NCBI GenBank assembly: GCA_020441665.1
Contig: JAGRLT010000092.1
Location: 1-64,000, forward strand
Reading direction: 5' to 3'
Length of the DNA stretch: 64,000 nucleotides
Source of the DNA: Nitratireductor sp.
Lineage (GTDB): Bacteria; Pseudomonadota; Alphaproteobacteria; Rhizobiales; Rhizobiaceae
Each line of letters starts with the position of its first letter. Position 1 is the first letter of the stretch. Position numbers and translations under genes: made by a program. Shown piece by piece: positions 44,612 to 53,649 of this stretch. A model generated the notes under the pieces. It did no database searches. It saw only the letters and a program-made list of their open reading frames with translations, and was not told the origin of the DNA.

Positions 44612-44635
44612 CTCAGGGCCAGTCTCAGGGCCAGT
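44612..44635. repeat. Two perfect 12-bp tandem repeats
   Basis: CTCAGGGCCAGT occurs twice in direct succession (44612-44623, 44624-44635), 14 bases upstream of the ATG of the minus-strand secreted protein gene, so it lies in its leader. Confidence 0.85.
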
Positions 44636-44823
44636 CGGGGATTCGGCAATATCGCGTCGAACCGGAATCTTACCGAAAATGGTTAACCAATTCCTCTTCA
44701 CAGGCGTTCACATAACATTTCAGGGCATGAATGCCGGATGAACGGGGCAGTATCCTCGCCGCTGACGAGTGTACCGCTCCGTTGCCCGCATGGCAAACGG
44801 TGGATGCGCGACGGCAGGGCCCG

Positions 44824-45960
44824 CTATTTTGCTTCCGCTTCGCCCTGCAAGCGGGTCAGCTCGCCGATGAAATCGGCGATTCTCGGCCGCCTGCCGTCGG
44901 AAAACGGTACCGGCCGGCAGACATCCATCGCCGCGATGCCGACTCGCGCCGTCAACAGCCCGTTGACCACGCCTTCCCCGAGCCGGGCCGAAAGCCGCGC
45001 GGCGAGCCCGTGGCCGATCAGTTGCTGGATCAGGCCGTCGCCTGCCGCGATCGCGCCCGTGGCACCCAGGTGAAACACCACATGGCGGATGAGCCGGAGC
45101 GAGCCGAGCAGTCCCGGCTTGCCGCCATAATGTTCGCCGATGCGGCGGATGAGGCGGATGTTCTCGAACAAGACGAAACCGAGATCGACCAGCGCCCGCG
45201 GGCTGACCGCGGTGACCACCGATACCCGCTTCGCCGATCCCGCCACCATGGCGCGCGCCGCGCGGTCGAGCGGCAGGAGCAGGTCGCGTTCGACCAGCTC
45301 GATGGCATCCTTGCCGTCCATGATGTCGTCGCCATGCTCCGCGAGCAACGCCCGGCCGCGCGCGGTTTCCGGCCGGCCGGCAAACAGCGCGCCGACCTCG
45401 CGGCTGACGGTCCGCGCCCTGCCGAGATCGTTGTCCATGCGCGCCCGTTCGGCCGATTGGCGCAGATGGTCGATCGTCGACAGGCGCCAGAGACCCGACA
45501 ATTCCCGGGCGAGGACGCCGACAACACCGAGCACCAGCAGGCCGGCAAGCGCCAGTCCCGCATAGCCGAGCCAGTCATTGCGGCTGAACAGGTCGCGGAT
45601 GAAGGCATCGATCATCAGCGTCGCGGCGAGACCGAGGATCAGCGACAGCGCCGACAGTGCCAGTCTGCCCCAGCCGAAGCGCCGTTTCGGACGCGCGGTC
45701 GCTTGCGCTGGCTCGAATGCCTCAAGCGCCTGGATGTCCCCGTTCGCCGCCTCGGCTTCGGCCAGTGCCGCATAAGCCGGATCGACCGCCTCGTCCGGCA
45801 GCGGGGTGAGGATGGTTTTGCGGCCATCGGCATCGACCGCGCGGGGCTTGCGCGGCGGTCGTGTTTCGTCCTTGTGGGCTTGCGGTTTCTTCGCCGCTGC
45901 CTTCGTGCCGGTGACGGCAAAGGCACGGGGCTTGCGTTGCGGAGCGGTTTCTGCGGTCAT
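44824..45960 (-). CDS. YcjF/TIGR01620 family membrane protein (DUF697)
   Basis: A 378-residue protein. A basic 85-residue N-terminal segment with KKPQAHKDETRPPRKPR precedes two transmembrane helices (LALSALSLILGLAATLMI and LGYAGLALAGLLVLGVVGVLA) and a C-terminal DUF697 region (about 220-370). It follows the YcjX gene with 9 bases between, an association conserved in many proteobacteria where the pair is linked to envelope stress. The function is not established. Confidence 0.88.
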   Translation of the reverse strand: MTAETAPQRKPRAFAVTGTKAAAKKPQAHKDETRPPRKPRAVDADGRKTILTPLPDEAVDPAYAALAEAEAANGDIQALEAFEPAQATARPKRRFGWGRLALSALSLILGLAATLMIDAFIRDLFSRNDWLGYAGLALAGLLVLGVVGVLARELSGLWRLSTIDHLRQSAERARMDNDLGRARTVSREVGALFAGRPETARGRALLAEHGDDIMDGKDAIELVERDLLLPLDRAARAMVAGSAKRVSVVTAVSPRALVDLGFVLFENIRLIRRIGEHYGGKPGLLGSLRLIRHVVFHLGATGAIAAGDGLIQQLIGHGLAARLSARLGEGVVNGLLTARVGIAAMDVCRPVPFSDGRRPRIADFIGELTRLQGEAEAK

Positions 45961-45969
45961 CCTTCTGCC

Positions 45970-47424
45970 TTACGCCAATTGGTCGCCGATGAGGAACTGG
46001 AGCGCCCGGTCGAGCCGGATATGCGGCAGCGAAAGGGTCAGGCCCTCCGCCGTGCGCTCGAGCTGCGGCGGCCGGAAGCGCACGAATCTGAGATCGAGCT
46101 GGCCGGCCTTGCCGGCGCCAAAAAGCGCTTTCGGATCGTCCGGCAGGTCGCCCGGAAAGATCGCGGTCTCGGTTTTGCCGTCGAATTTCCGGCCATCGAT
46201 GGTTTCGCCCGCGATCGGCGTGCCGGTGATGACCTCGAAGCGGTCGCCGCCGTCCTCGACGAACGCCTCCCGCGTCGCGCGCACGGCGGCAAGTGCTGCC
46301 ACGTCCACCTTCGCGCCGGAATATTCGGCCCGTTCAATGGCCCGCTCCACCAGCGCCCGCATCAGCGCTTCCAGCCGGCCGTGATTGACGTGGTGCAGGT
46401 GATCGGCCTTGGTGGCGGCGAACAAAATCCGGTCGATCCGCCGCACGACGAGCGCGGAAAGCCAGTTCGACGATCCGGTGCGGAAGCATTTGAGAATATC
46501 GGCAAGCGCGGTTTCGAGATCGGCGAGCGCCTCCGGCCCGGCATTGATCGCCGCCAGCGGGTCGACCAGCACGATCTGCCGGTCGAGCCGGGCGAAATGC
46601 TCGCGAAAGAACGGCCGCACCACCACATCCTTGTAGGCTTCGAAACGCCGCGCCATCAGCGCGTAGAGCGAATCCTGCCCGCCGCCCTTGTCGCCCGGCG
46701 GCAGCGGCGAGAAGGTCAGGGCAGGGGAATCCCTCAGGTCCCCCGGCATCAGGAAACGGCCGGGCGGCAGCGTCGAAAGCGCGTGCTCGTCCTCGCGGCA
46801 GGCCTTGAGATAGGCGGTAAACGCCCCGGCAAGGGCGATCGCCCGTGTCTCGTCGGCCGGCGCCGAACCGTCCGTCGCGGCGGCAAGCTGGCGCCAGTCC
46901 GCCGACAGCGCGGCGCGATTCTTGAGCTGCGCCATGTCGAAGGCCTGGCGGCTCCATTCGCCATAGCCCATGGCGAGCAGCGGCAGATCGAGCAGCCATT
47001 CGCCGGGATAGTCGACGATATCGACATTGAGCGTTCCCGCGCCGAACCGCCGGCTCCAGGCGGACGCGCTTTCATAGCGGATCGTCAGCCGCAATTCGGA
47101 AATCGCCCGGGTCGATTCCGGCCAGCCGCGCTCCTCGACCAGCGTCCGGATATGCTGCTCATAGGCAAAGCGCGGCAGGTCCATGGACGGTTGCGGCTGA
47201 AGCCCGGCGGCGGCGATCCGCCCGCTCGACCAGGCCTCGAACAGCGGCAGCCGGCCGCCCCGGGTGAGATTGTGGACGAGCGCGGTGATGAATACCGTCT
47301 TGCCCGCCCTCGACAGGCCGGTGACGCCGAGCCGCAGCGTCGGTGAAAACAGCTTGGCCGCGCTGTCCTGCAGATTGTCCAGCGCGATCCAGGCTTCATC
47401 GCTAAGGGTGGTTATCCCGGCCAA
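45970..47424 (-). CDS. YcjX family P-loop GTPase-like protein (DUF463)
   Basis: A 484-residue cytoplasmic NTPase. The P-loop is GLSRAGKTVFITALV (GxxxxGKT). Further family segments are VDIVDYPGEWLLDLPLL, a DxxG-like switch, and LFAATKADHLHHVNH, an NKxD-like base-recognition region in altered form. It is the partner of the downstream YcjF-like gene. Biochemical role unknown; the nucleotide-binding assignment is solid. Confidence 0.9.
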   Translation of the reverse strand: MAGITTLSDEAWIALDNLQDSAAKLFSPTLRLGVTGLSRAGKTVFITALVHNLTRGGRLPLFEAWSSGRIAAAGLQPQPSMDLPRFAYEQHIRTLVEERGWPESTRAISELRLTIRYESASAWSRRFGAGTLNVDIVDYPGEWLLDLPLLAMGYGEWSRQAFDMAQLKNRAALSADWRQLAAATDGSAPADETRAIALAGAFTAYLKACREDEHALSTLPPGRFLMPGDLRDSPALTFSPLPPGDKGGGQDSLYALMARRFEAYKDVVVRPFFREHFARLDRQIVLVDPLAAINAGPEALADLETALADILKCFRTGSSNWLSALVVRRIDRILFAATKADHLHHVNHGRLEALMRALVERAIERAEYSGAKVDVAALAAVRATREAFVEDGGDRFEVITGTPIAGETIDGRKFDGKTETAIFPGDLPDDPKALFGAGKAGQLDLRFVRFRPPQLERTAEGLTLSLPHIRLDRALQFLIGDQLA

Positions 47425-47498
47425 GTCGCATTCCCGCCCGTGGTTTTCGTCGAGCCCAACATATGGGAAGAAGTGCGGCGGTTTGAAAGGGACCGCAA

Positions 47499-47566
47499 TT
47501 CGGTGACAGTTTACTTATCTCCCAGCGCCGAAGTCACGGAATGGAGATAAGTAAACTGTCACCGAA
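47499..47566. repeat. 24-bp perfect inverted repeat at the 3' end of sixA
   Basis: Arms at 47499-47522 and 47543-47566 (core GTGACAGTTTACTTATCTCC and its complement) are perfect over 24 bp, with a 20-base spacer. The right arm contains the last codons and TGA stop of sixA. No T-run follows, so it is not a standard terminator. The form suggests a REP- or MITE-like element. Confidence 0.9.
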
Positions 47567-48104
47567 CTGGAAATTCCTTCGGCATCAGGAACTTCACCAG
47601 CCTGCCGCTGCCGGGCCTGACCTTCGACCAGTCGGCGATGTCGAAATCGATCACCGCCAATGCGCCGGTCGGATATTTGTAGGAGATCGCGTTCATCGAC
47701 GGGTCGGCCTGTCCGCCGCTGCCCCTGGCAATCGCATTGCGGTCGATCAACTGGTTGGCCAGCGCCGCGCAGGACGGGTTGTGGCCGACGATCATCAGGC
47801 TCTCGGCCTGCGGGTGCCGTTCGATCGCTTCGAGATAGTCGTCCGAGGTGCCGGAATAAAGCGCGTTGTGAAACGTCACGGCGGGCGGCCTGGAAAATGC
47901 CCGTTCGATCCGCCTCAGCGTGTCGCGGGTGCGTTCGGCGTCGGAACAGTAGACGTGGTCGGGCGCCAGGCCGAGATCGCCGATCCACCGCGAGACGATG
48001 GCCGCATCCTCGATCCCGCGCGCTTCCAGCCGGCGGTCGAAATCGCGCTGACCGGGCAGCGCCCATCCGGTCTTCAGGTGACGCAGGATCATCAGGCGGA
48101 GCAT
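47559..48104 (-). CDS. sixA: SixA-type histidine phosphatase
   Basis: A 181-residue protein of the histidine phosphatase superfamily. The catalytic His is in MILRHLKTGW (RHG variant) and the second in MIVGHNPSCAAL. E. coli SixA dephosphorylates phosphohistidine on PTS/phosphorelay proteins. The last residues (EFPVR) and the TGA stop are encoded within a 24-bp inverted repeat, so the native C-terminus may have been replaced. A longer signalling-independent phosphatase role cannot be excluded. Confidence 0.85.
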   Translation of the reverse strand: MLRLMILRHLKTGWALPGQRDFDRRLEARGIEDAAIVSRWIGDLGLAPDHVYCSDAERTRDTLRRIERAFSRPPAVTFHNALYSGTSDDYLEAIERHPQAESLMIVGHNPSCAALANQLIDRNAIARGSGGQADPSMNAISYKYPTGALAVIDFDIADWSKVRPGSGRLVKFLMPKEFPVR

Positions 48105-48173
48105 GCAGGCTCCGTCGCTGTGCTGCCGTCCGTCATGGTCGAAATCCCTCCCGCATCAAAGGCGCCCAGCCTG

Positions 48174-48209
48174 TTTCATGGCCTATTTCACGGCCAGTTT
48201 CATGGCCCA
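48174..48209. repeat. 12-bp tandem repeat across the alpha/beta-hydrolase stop codon
   Basis: Three units (TTTCATGGCCTA, TTTCACGGCCAG, TTTCATGGCCCA) run in succession. Read on the minus strand they encode AMK-L, AVK-stop, then an untranslated copy, so the stop codon sits inside the array. Confidence 0.85.
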
Positions 48210-49157
48210 TTCCACAATCGCTTCGCTCACCCGGTCGGTGGTGTTCGGGCTCAGCGCGTCGCCAGCGATAACATGATTGTTGGGATCGGTGGAATCGGTG
48301 ATTTGCAAAATTTCATGCGCTCCGCCCCAGCGCGCCGCGATATCGGCGGTGCGCCGCGCATCGACGACGCTGTCTTCGGGCGAATAGACGAACAGGGCAG
48401 GGATGGGGATGCCGGCCGGGTCGATCCCCTCGACGATCTTCAGCAAGGCCGCCATGGGAAACACCGCCCGGCTCGGATAGCGGTGGGTCCAGCCATGGGC
48501 GTGCTGCTCGTTGCGCGGTTCGAAGGACCGCTCCTGTCCCAGCGCCATGGGCAACAGGCTTTCCGCCCAGGGCAGGTTGAGCAGCCAGGTCGGCGCGCCG
48601 TGGATGGCGAAATTGGGCGAGATCAGGACCATGCCGTCAATCCTGCCGGCAAGGTCGGGCCGATGCGCCGCCCAGACCGAAAGCGTGCCGCCGGTCGAGG
48701 CTGCGACGAGGATGACGCGCTCGCCGATCGTCTCGCCGATTTCGATCGCCTCCGCCATGTCGTCGAACCAGTCGGTGAGTTTCGCGCTCGCCATCGCTTC
48801 GCCCGTGCGGCCATGGCCGGCCAGCCGGGTGACGAACAGATTGGCGCCCAGCGCTCTTGCGGCATTCTCGGAAACCGGCGCGGTCTCGACCCGGCTCGCC
48901 GAAAAGCCGTGAACATAGACGAGGGCGATCGGGGTTTTCGATTTCGAGATCGGGTCGGCCCAGAGGATTTCCTTTTGCAGCCCGTCGCGTATGTCCGGCC
49001 AGGCCGCTTCCGACCGTGCCAGATAGGCATCCGGATCATCGCCGATCGCCGCCGGATCGAAGCTGACGCGCTCGCTGCGATCCGGTCTCGGCCCGACGAG
49101 AAACAATAGGGCGAGGCCCGCAAGCAGCACGCCGATGACCCTGAGCGCTTTCTTCAT
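48183..49157 (-). CDS. Membrane-anchored alpha/beta hydrolase
   Basis: A 324-residue protein from ATG 49157, preceded by AGGAAA. An N-terminal helix (ALRVIGVLLAGLALLFLVG) anchors or exports it. The hydrolase core has the oxyanion loop VHGFSASR, a nucleophile elbow AASTGG (Ser), Asp in SPEDSVVD and His in PNNHV. It may be a carboxylesterase or lipase acting in the periplasm. The C-terminal AMKLAVK is encoded by two units of a 12-bp tandem repeat. Confidence 0.85.
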   Translation of the reverse strand: MKKALRVIGVLLAGLALLFLVGPRPDRSERVSFDPAAIGDDPDAYLARSEAAWPDIRDGLQKEILWADPISKSKTPIALVYVHGFSASRVETAPVSENAARALGANLFVTRLAGHGRTGEAMASAKLTDWFDDMAEAIEIGETIGERVILVAASTGGTLSVWAAHRPDLAGRIDGMVLISPNFAIHGAPTWLLNLPWAESLLPMALGQERSFEPRNEQHAHGWTHRYPSRAVFPMAALLKIVEGIDPAGIPIPALFVYSPEDSVVDARRTADIAARWGGAHEILQITDSTDPNNHVIAGDALSPNTTDRVSEAIVEWAMKLAVK

Positions 49158-49233
49158 TTTCCTGCCCGCCCGTCGCCGCAAAGCCCGACCATGCCCGCGG
49201 AAAAGGTGCCAGGCAAGGGGAAGGAGCGGAAGA

Positions 49234-49710
49234 TCAGATCCGCTGCGCGTCCACATTGGCTCGGTTGACCACCACGCGCATGGCAAAGCTCGAAAGCATG
49301 CGCGAAACGCCGGGCAGCGTCGAAAGCCAGTGTTTGTGGATCTGCTCGAAGTGGTCCATGTCGCGGGCATTGACGCGGATGACGTAGTCGCTCTGCCCCG
49401 ACATCAGAAAGCAGGCAACGATATAGGGGCAGCGCTCGACGGCCGATTCGAACTTGCGCAATTGTTCTTCCGACTGTCCCTGCAGGGTGATCTGGATGAT
49501 CGCGGTGATGGTCTGGCCGAGCGCGCGGTTGGAGATGACCGCCTGATAGCTCTCGATCACCCCCTCGCTCTCCAGGATCTGCACCCGCCTGAGGCAGGCC
49601 GATTGCGACAGGCCGATCCGCTGCGCCAGGTCCACATTGGAGATGCGGGCATTCTCCTGCAGCGCGCTAAGGATCGAACGATCAATTTTATCGAGTGTAA
49701 ATTTTGACAT
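49234..49710 (-). CDS. Lrp/AsnC family regulator, probably of alanine dehydrogenase
   Basis: A 158-residue regulator. HTH: ISNVDLAQRIGLSQSACLRRVQILESEG. The RAM domain follows to about residue 145. It is divergent from ald with 201 bases between. In rhizobia and other proteobacteria an Lrp-type AldR activates ald in response to alanine, so that role is likely. The interval has A/T-rich runs near 49690-49760 suited to Lrp binding. Confidence 0.88.
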   Translation of the reverse strand: MSKFTLDKIDRSILSALQENARISNVDLAQRIGLSQSACLRRVQILESEGVIESYQAVISNRALGQTITAIIQITLQGQSEEQLRKFESAVERCPYIVACFLMSGQSDYVIRVNARDMDHFEQIHKHWLSTLPGVSRMLSSFAMRVVVNRANVDAQRI

Positions 49711-49911
49711 TTCCTGCGAAATCTCTGATCAGTTTCCGAAGATAATTCGAAAATGATACCGTTCCACGGGTATCTTCGCAAGGAAATGCACAGCGATTTG
49801 AGGCAGGTTCCGGCCATTCGAAATCGGCCGGCTTCGCGCCGCCCGTGCCGTCGGCCGGGCCAGCGTTCCAGGCCAACTTTACCCGGGCCAATTTTACAGG
49901 GAGCAGGTCTC

Positions 49912-51042
49912 ATGCATGTCGGTGTGCCAAAGGAAATCAAGAACAACGAATTCCGCGTCGGCCTGACGCCGGGCTCGGTCCGCGAATACGTCCTGCGCGG
50001 CCACAAGGTTTCCGTCGAGACCAATGCCGGCGCCGGCATCAATGCCAGCGATGCCGAATACAAGGCGGCGGGCGCCACGATCGTCAAGACCGCTGCCGAA
50101 CTGTTCGCCAAATGCGACATGATCGTGAAGGTCAAGGAGCCCCAGCCGGTCGAATACGCCCAGCTTCGCCAGGGCCAGATCCTGTATACCTATCTGCACC
50201 TCGCGCCCGATCCGCAGCAGACCAAGGGCCTCCTCAAGTCGGGCTGCACCGCCGTTGCCTATGAAACCGTCACCGACGACCGCGGCACCCTGCCGCTGCT
50301 CGCCCCGATGTCGGAAGTCGCCGGCCGGCTGTCGATCCAGGCTGCCGCCACCTCGCTGCAGCGTCCCAATGGCGGCATGGGCAAGCTGATGGGCGGCGTG
50401 CCGGGCGTCGCGCCCGCCAATGTCGTCGTCATCGGCGGCGGCGTCGTCGGCACCCATGCGGCCAAGATGGCCGTCGGCCTCGGCGCCCATGTCACCATGC
50501 TCGACCGCTCGCTCAACCGTCTGCGCGAGCTCGACGACCTGTTCGGCGGCCGCGTGGTCACCCGCTATTCCACCGCCGAGGCGATCGAGGAATGCGTCAA
50601 CCAGGCCGATGTGGTGATCGGTGCGGTCCTGATCCCCGGCGCTGCCGCGCCCAAGCTCGTCACCCGCAAGATGCTGAAGAACATGCGCAAGGGCTCCGTG
50701 CTCGTCGATGTCGCCATCGACCAGGGAGGCTGCTTCGAGACCTCCAAGGCAACTACCCACGCGAACCCGACCTATGAGATCGACGGCGTCATCCATTATT
50801 GCGTCGCCAACATGCCGGGCGCCGTGCCGATGACCTCGTCCTACGCGCTCAACAACGCCACCCTGCAATACGGCCTTATGCTGGCCGACAAGGGGCTCGA
50901 TGCGATCCGTGCCTCCAAGCACCTGCAGAACGGTCTCAACGTTCATCGCGGCATGATCACCAACGATGCGGTTGCCCAGTCGCTGAAGAAGAAGATGGTC
51001 GCCCCGCTGGCTGCTCTCGACATGCCTTCCAGGGCTGCCTGA
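49912..51042 (+). CDS. ald: Alanine dehydrogenase
   Basis: A 376-residue enzyme. N-terminal [20 protein letters not shown] includes the substrate arginine; Lys in VKVKEP and His in YLHLAPD match catalytic residues; the NAD fold is [17 protein letters not shown]; the closing motif is [13 protein letters not shown]. It interconverts L-alanine and pyruvate plus ammonium using NAD. GGGAGCAGG lies upstream of the ATG. It is likely controlled by the divergent Lrp gene and ends at a strong terminator (51105-51135). Confidence 0.96.
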   Translation: MHVGVPKEIKNNEFRVGLTPGSVREYVLRGHKVSVETNAGAGINASDAEYKAAGATIVKTAAELFAKCDMIVKVKEPQPVEYAQLRQGQILYTYLHLAPDPQQTKGLLKSGCTAVAYETVTDDRGTLPLLAPMSEVAGRLSIQAAATSLQRPNGGMGKLMGGVPGVAPANVVVIGGGVVGTHAAKMAVGLGAHVTMLDRSLNRLRELDDLFGGRVVTRYSTAEAIEECVNQADVVIGAVLIPGAAAPKLVTRKMLKNMRKGSVLVDVAIDQGGCFETSKATTHANPTYEIDGVIHYCVANMPGAVPMTSSYALNNATLQYGLMLADKGLDAIRASKHLQNGLNVHRGMITNDAVAQSLKKKMVAPLAALDMPSRAA

Positions 51043-51104
51043 TTCGGATCGCCTGACATCGACGGATCCTCCCGCCGGGCGGTGCAGCCATCACGCAGAC
51101 AGGA

Positions 51105-51135
51105 CCCGCAGCGGTTTCCCCGCTGCGGGCTTTTT
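51105..51135 (+). terminator. Rho-independent terminator after ald
   Basis: A 10-bp perfect stem (CCCGCAGCGG with CCGCTGCGGG), a 5-base loop and then CTTTTT. The T-run overlaps the TAA stop of the convergent DUF1203 gene. Confidence 0.9.
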
Positions 51136-51613
51136 ATGAACTGCCGCGCTCGATGCGGCACTGATAGCAGTTGAAGCGCGACGAACGCATGTGCAGATAG
51201 GCGACGTCGGCGCGCCCGAGCATGGCGGCCGCCCTTTCTTCCAGCATGTCCGGCGCGACCACTTCCGCCACATCGTAGGTGATCCAGTCCCGGCCATCAT
51301 AGCCGCGCAGGATATAGGCGTGGTTGCTGGCGTGGAACATGGCGGGCATGGCGGCGTCTTCCTCCGCCCGCTCGCAGGGATCGGCATGGAGAAAGATCGG
51401 CCCGGTCTCGGCATAGGGCTGGGCCTCGCTGAACGGGCTGTAGGACAGTGTCAGATAGGCCTCGCCCGCCCTGACCGGTTTCAGGCAATGGCGGCAGGGT
51501 ACGCCCTTGCCGTCCGACAGCCGGCGTACCGGCGTGTTGCCATAGGCGTCGGTGCTACCGGTCTGCAACCGGCGGACGGTTGGCGTATCGATGGCGACGA
51601 ATTTGATGGTCAT
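51134..51613 (-). CDS. DUF1203 family protein
   Basis: A 159-residue protein from ATG 51613. The family pattern is clear: CRHCLKPVRAGEAYLTLSYSPFSEAQPYAETGPIFLHADPC, then HMRSSRFNCYQC at the C-terminus. Conserved cysteine pairs could bind metal. No function is known. It is the first of a run of mostly minus-strand genes ending at cysK. Confidence 0.85.
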   Translation of the reverse strand: MTIKFVAIDTPTVRRLQTGSTDAYGNTPVRRLSDGKGVPCRHCLKPVRAGEAYLTLSYSPFSEAQPYAETGPIFLHADPCERAEEDAAMPAMFHASNHAYILRGYDGRDWITYDVAEVVAPDMLEERAAAMLGRADVAYLHMRSSRFNCYQCRIERGSS

Positions 51614-51709
51614 GCTGATCTCCCTTCGGACCGGGTTCGTTCGGGAGAGCATTGTCTGAGGCGGGTGGCCCGCGCCACCCGATTCCTGCGCATCTTCCTT
51701 CTGTGCCGA

Positions 51710-52246
51710 TCAGGCATCCCATTCGGTAACGGTTTCCTCGCTCACCGCGACGGGGGAAAACCCCATCTTCTGGTAGAGGCCGAGCGCGGCGGGATGGTCG
51801 AGCGAATTGGTATGAACGGTGACCTTGCGCGGGTTGAGGTCCCAGGCATGCTGGATCGCCGCGTTGAGAAACCACTTGCCGAGCCCGAGCCCCTGATAGT
51901 CCGGCATGATGCCGAAATAGGCGAGTTCGACCGCCTCCGGCAGGCTGGACATGTCGAGTTCATAAAACCCCGACGGGCAGCCATCGGCATAGAGCACGGC
52001 GAGCGCCGTCGTTTCCGCATCGAGAATGGCTTCCAGGTCGTCGTCGCTCATCACCCGGCGCAGATACCAGTGATGCTCGCGGCCAACCTGTTCATAGAGA
52101 TAGCGGTAGAAATGCACCGCCATGTTCTCGGCATGCAGCAGCGCCGAGCGCGGTCGCGACGGCACCGGCAGCGAGCGGTGCGGCCGGGCGTTCATTTCCA
52201 GATGGGTGACACGGGCGGTCAGCACCCGCGGAGTTTTCTTGGCCAT
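51710..52246 (-). CDS. GNAT family N-acetyltransferase
   Basis: A 178-residue acetyltransferase from ATG 52246. Acetyl-CoA motif A is GIMPDYQGLGLGKWFLN (Q-x2-G-x-G). HTNSLDHPAALGLYQKMGF is the usual C-terminal strand-helix. The N-terminal 30 residues are basic. Substrate unknown. It lies just downstream of the sulfurtransferase gene on the same strand. Confidence 0.88.
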   Translation of the reverse strand: MAKKTPRVLTARVTHLEMNARPHRSLPVPSRPRSALLHAENMAVHFYRYLYEQVGREHHWYLRRVMSDDDLEAILDAETTALAVLYADGCPSGFYELDMSSLPEAVELAYFGIMPDYQGLGLGKWFLNAAIQHAWDLNPRKVTVHTNSLDHPAALGLYQKMGFSPVAVSEETVTEWDA

Positions 52247-52284
52247 ACCCTTTACTATCGGTCGGTGGTTGACATCGGAGCCTT

Positions 52285-53136
52285 TCACGCCCAGCGGGCA
52301 ATCGGCGCGTCCTTGCGTGCGCCCCATTCCGCCCAGGAGCCGTCATAGAGCGCATGGTTTTCATAGCCGCACAGATCGAGCGCCAGCGAGAGAATGGCCG
52401 CGGTCACGCCCGAGCCGCAACTGGTGGTCAGGTGCTTCGCCTTGTGGGCGGCGACCGCATGCAGTTTTTCCCGCAGCGCATCGGCATCGAGCAGCCGGCC
52501 GTCCTTGACGAGGTCGCCTGCCGGCAGGGATCGGCTGCCGGGAACATGGCCGCTGGCCAGGCCGGCGCGCGGCTCGGCGGCTTCGCCGGAAAAGCGCGCA
52601 AAGGGCCTCGCATCGAGCACCAGGGATTCGCCGCGGCGGATATTGGCCAGCATCTGGTCGAAATCGCGCACCCGGTCGACCGCCAGCTTCGCCGCAAAGG
52701 TAGCGGGCGAGGGCGGTCTCGGCGCGCCTTCCTCGACCGGGTAGCCCGCCGCCTTCCAGCCGTCGAACCCGCCTTCGAGAATGCGGACGTTCGACGCGCC
52801 CATCACCCGGAAGGTCCAGGCGACGCGGGCGGCCGAAAAAAGCCCCGGCCCGTCATAGACGACGATTGCATCGTTCTCGCCGATCCCGAGCGCACCCATC
52901 GCCGCGCCGAAGGCTTGCGGCGAAGGCAGCATATGTGGCAGATCGCTCGACGTGTCGGCGACGGCATCGACGTCGAAGGGAACGGCGCCGGCAATCCTGG
53001 CGGCGGCAAACTCGGCCGCCGCGTCGCGCCCCATGGCCGCCAGATACCAGGATCCGTCGACGAGCCTGAGCCCGGCAGTGCCGAGCCTTTCGGCCAGGGC
53101 TTCCGGTTCGATGAAGAAATCGCTGCGTTCGGCCAT
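52285..53136 (-). CDS. sseA: 3-Mercaptopyruvate/thiosulfate sulfurtransferase
   Basis: A 283-residue tandem rhodanese protein. The catalytic cysteine is in TTSCGSGVTA, a CGSGVT loop typical of mercaptopyruvate sulfurtransferases; the first rhodanese domain is the inactive structural one. Other markers are LVDGSWYL and SLVLDARPFARFSGEAAEPRAGL. It moves sulfur from mercaptopyruvate to thiophilic acceptors. cysK lies three genes upstream on the same strand, giving a loose cysteine metabolism group. Confidence 0.93.
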   Translation of the reverse strand: MAERSDFFIEPEALAERLGTAGLRLVDGSWYLAAMGRDAAAEFAAARIAGAVPFDVDAVADTSSDLPHMLPSPQAFGAAMGALGIGENDAIVVYDGPGLFSAARVAWTFRVMGASNVRILEGGFDGWKAAGYPVEEGAPRPPSPATFAAKLAVDRVRDFDQMLANIRRGESLVLDARPFARFSGEAAEPRAGLASGHVPGSRSLPAGDLVKDGRLLDADALREKLHAVAAHKAKHLTTSCGSGVTAAILSLALDLCGYENHALYDGSWAEWGARKDAPIARWA

Positions 53137-53140
53137 GATC

Positions 53141-53617
53141 CTATCCGCTCTCCTTGTCCGCCATCGCTTCGTGCCAGACTTCGATCGATTTGTCAGGATA
53201 GCGATCGAAATGGCTGTGCCGCGACCCCTTGTCGGGCTCGACCCAGGACGCCTTGAATTCCGTCATGATGTGCACCACTTCCGGCGGCACCGGCAGCGGC
53301 GTGTCGATCGCAGAGGCGAAGGGATGGATGAGATCGGGCCATTTGGCGTGATAGACCCAGAGCCCGGAGCCGCATCGGGCGCAGAACCGGCGTTCGAGCG
53401 CGCTGACGCCGTTTTCCATCACCGCGCGATAGACGGTGACGTGTTCGGCGCCTTCGACTTCGAGACTGTCCGCCCAGCCCATGATGTTGATCGCATAGCC
53501 GCCGCCGCCATTGGTCTTGCGGCAGATCGAGCAGTAGCAGCGCTGATAGGGAAAGGGCGTGTTGCTGTCGACGGAAAACCGCACCGCCCGGCAATGGCAG
53601 GAACCTTCAAGCTTCAT
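53141..53617 (-). CDS. GFA family (Mss4-like) zinc protein
   Basis: A 158-residue protein with the GFA zinc motifs GSCHCRAVRF, CYCSICRKTNGG and RFCARCGSGLW. The family is named for glutathione-dependent formaldehyde-activating enzyme, although most members are uncharacterised. Its start is 4 bases upstream of the sseA coding region end on the same strand, so the two are co-transcribed. Confidence 0.9.
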   Translation of the reverse strand: MKLEGSCHCRAVRFSVDSNTPFPYQRCYCSICRKTNGGGGYAINIMGWADSLEVEGAEHVTVYRAVMENGVSALERRFCARCGSGLWVYHAKWPDLIHPFASAIDTPLPVPPEVVHIMTEFKASWVEPDKGSRHSHFDRYPDKSIEVWHEAMADKESG

Positions 53618-53649
53618 ACTGGCACTCCCGTATTCGCGGATGCTGGCGG

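Noticed and set aside
47499..47566. Ordinary terminator between sixA and ycjX
   Set aside because: The stem is far longer than usual, the 20-base loop is large and no T-run follows on the minus strand.
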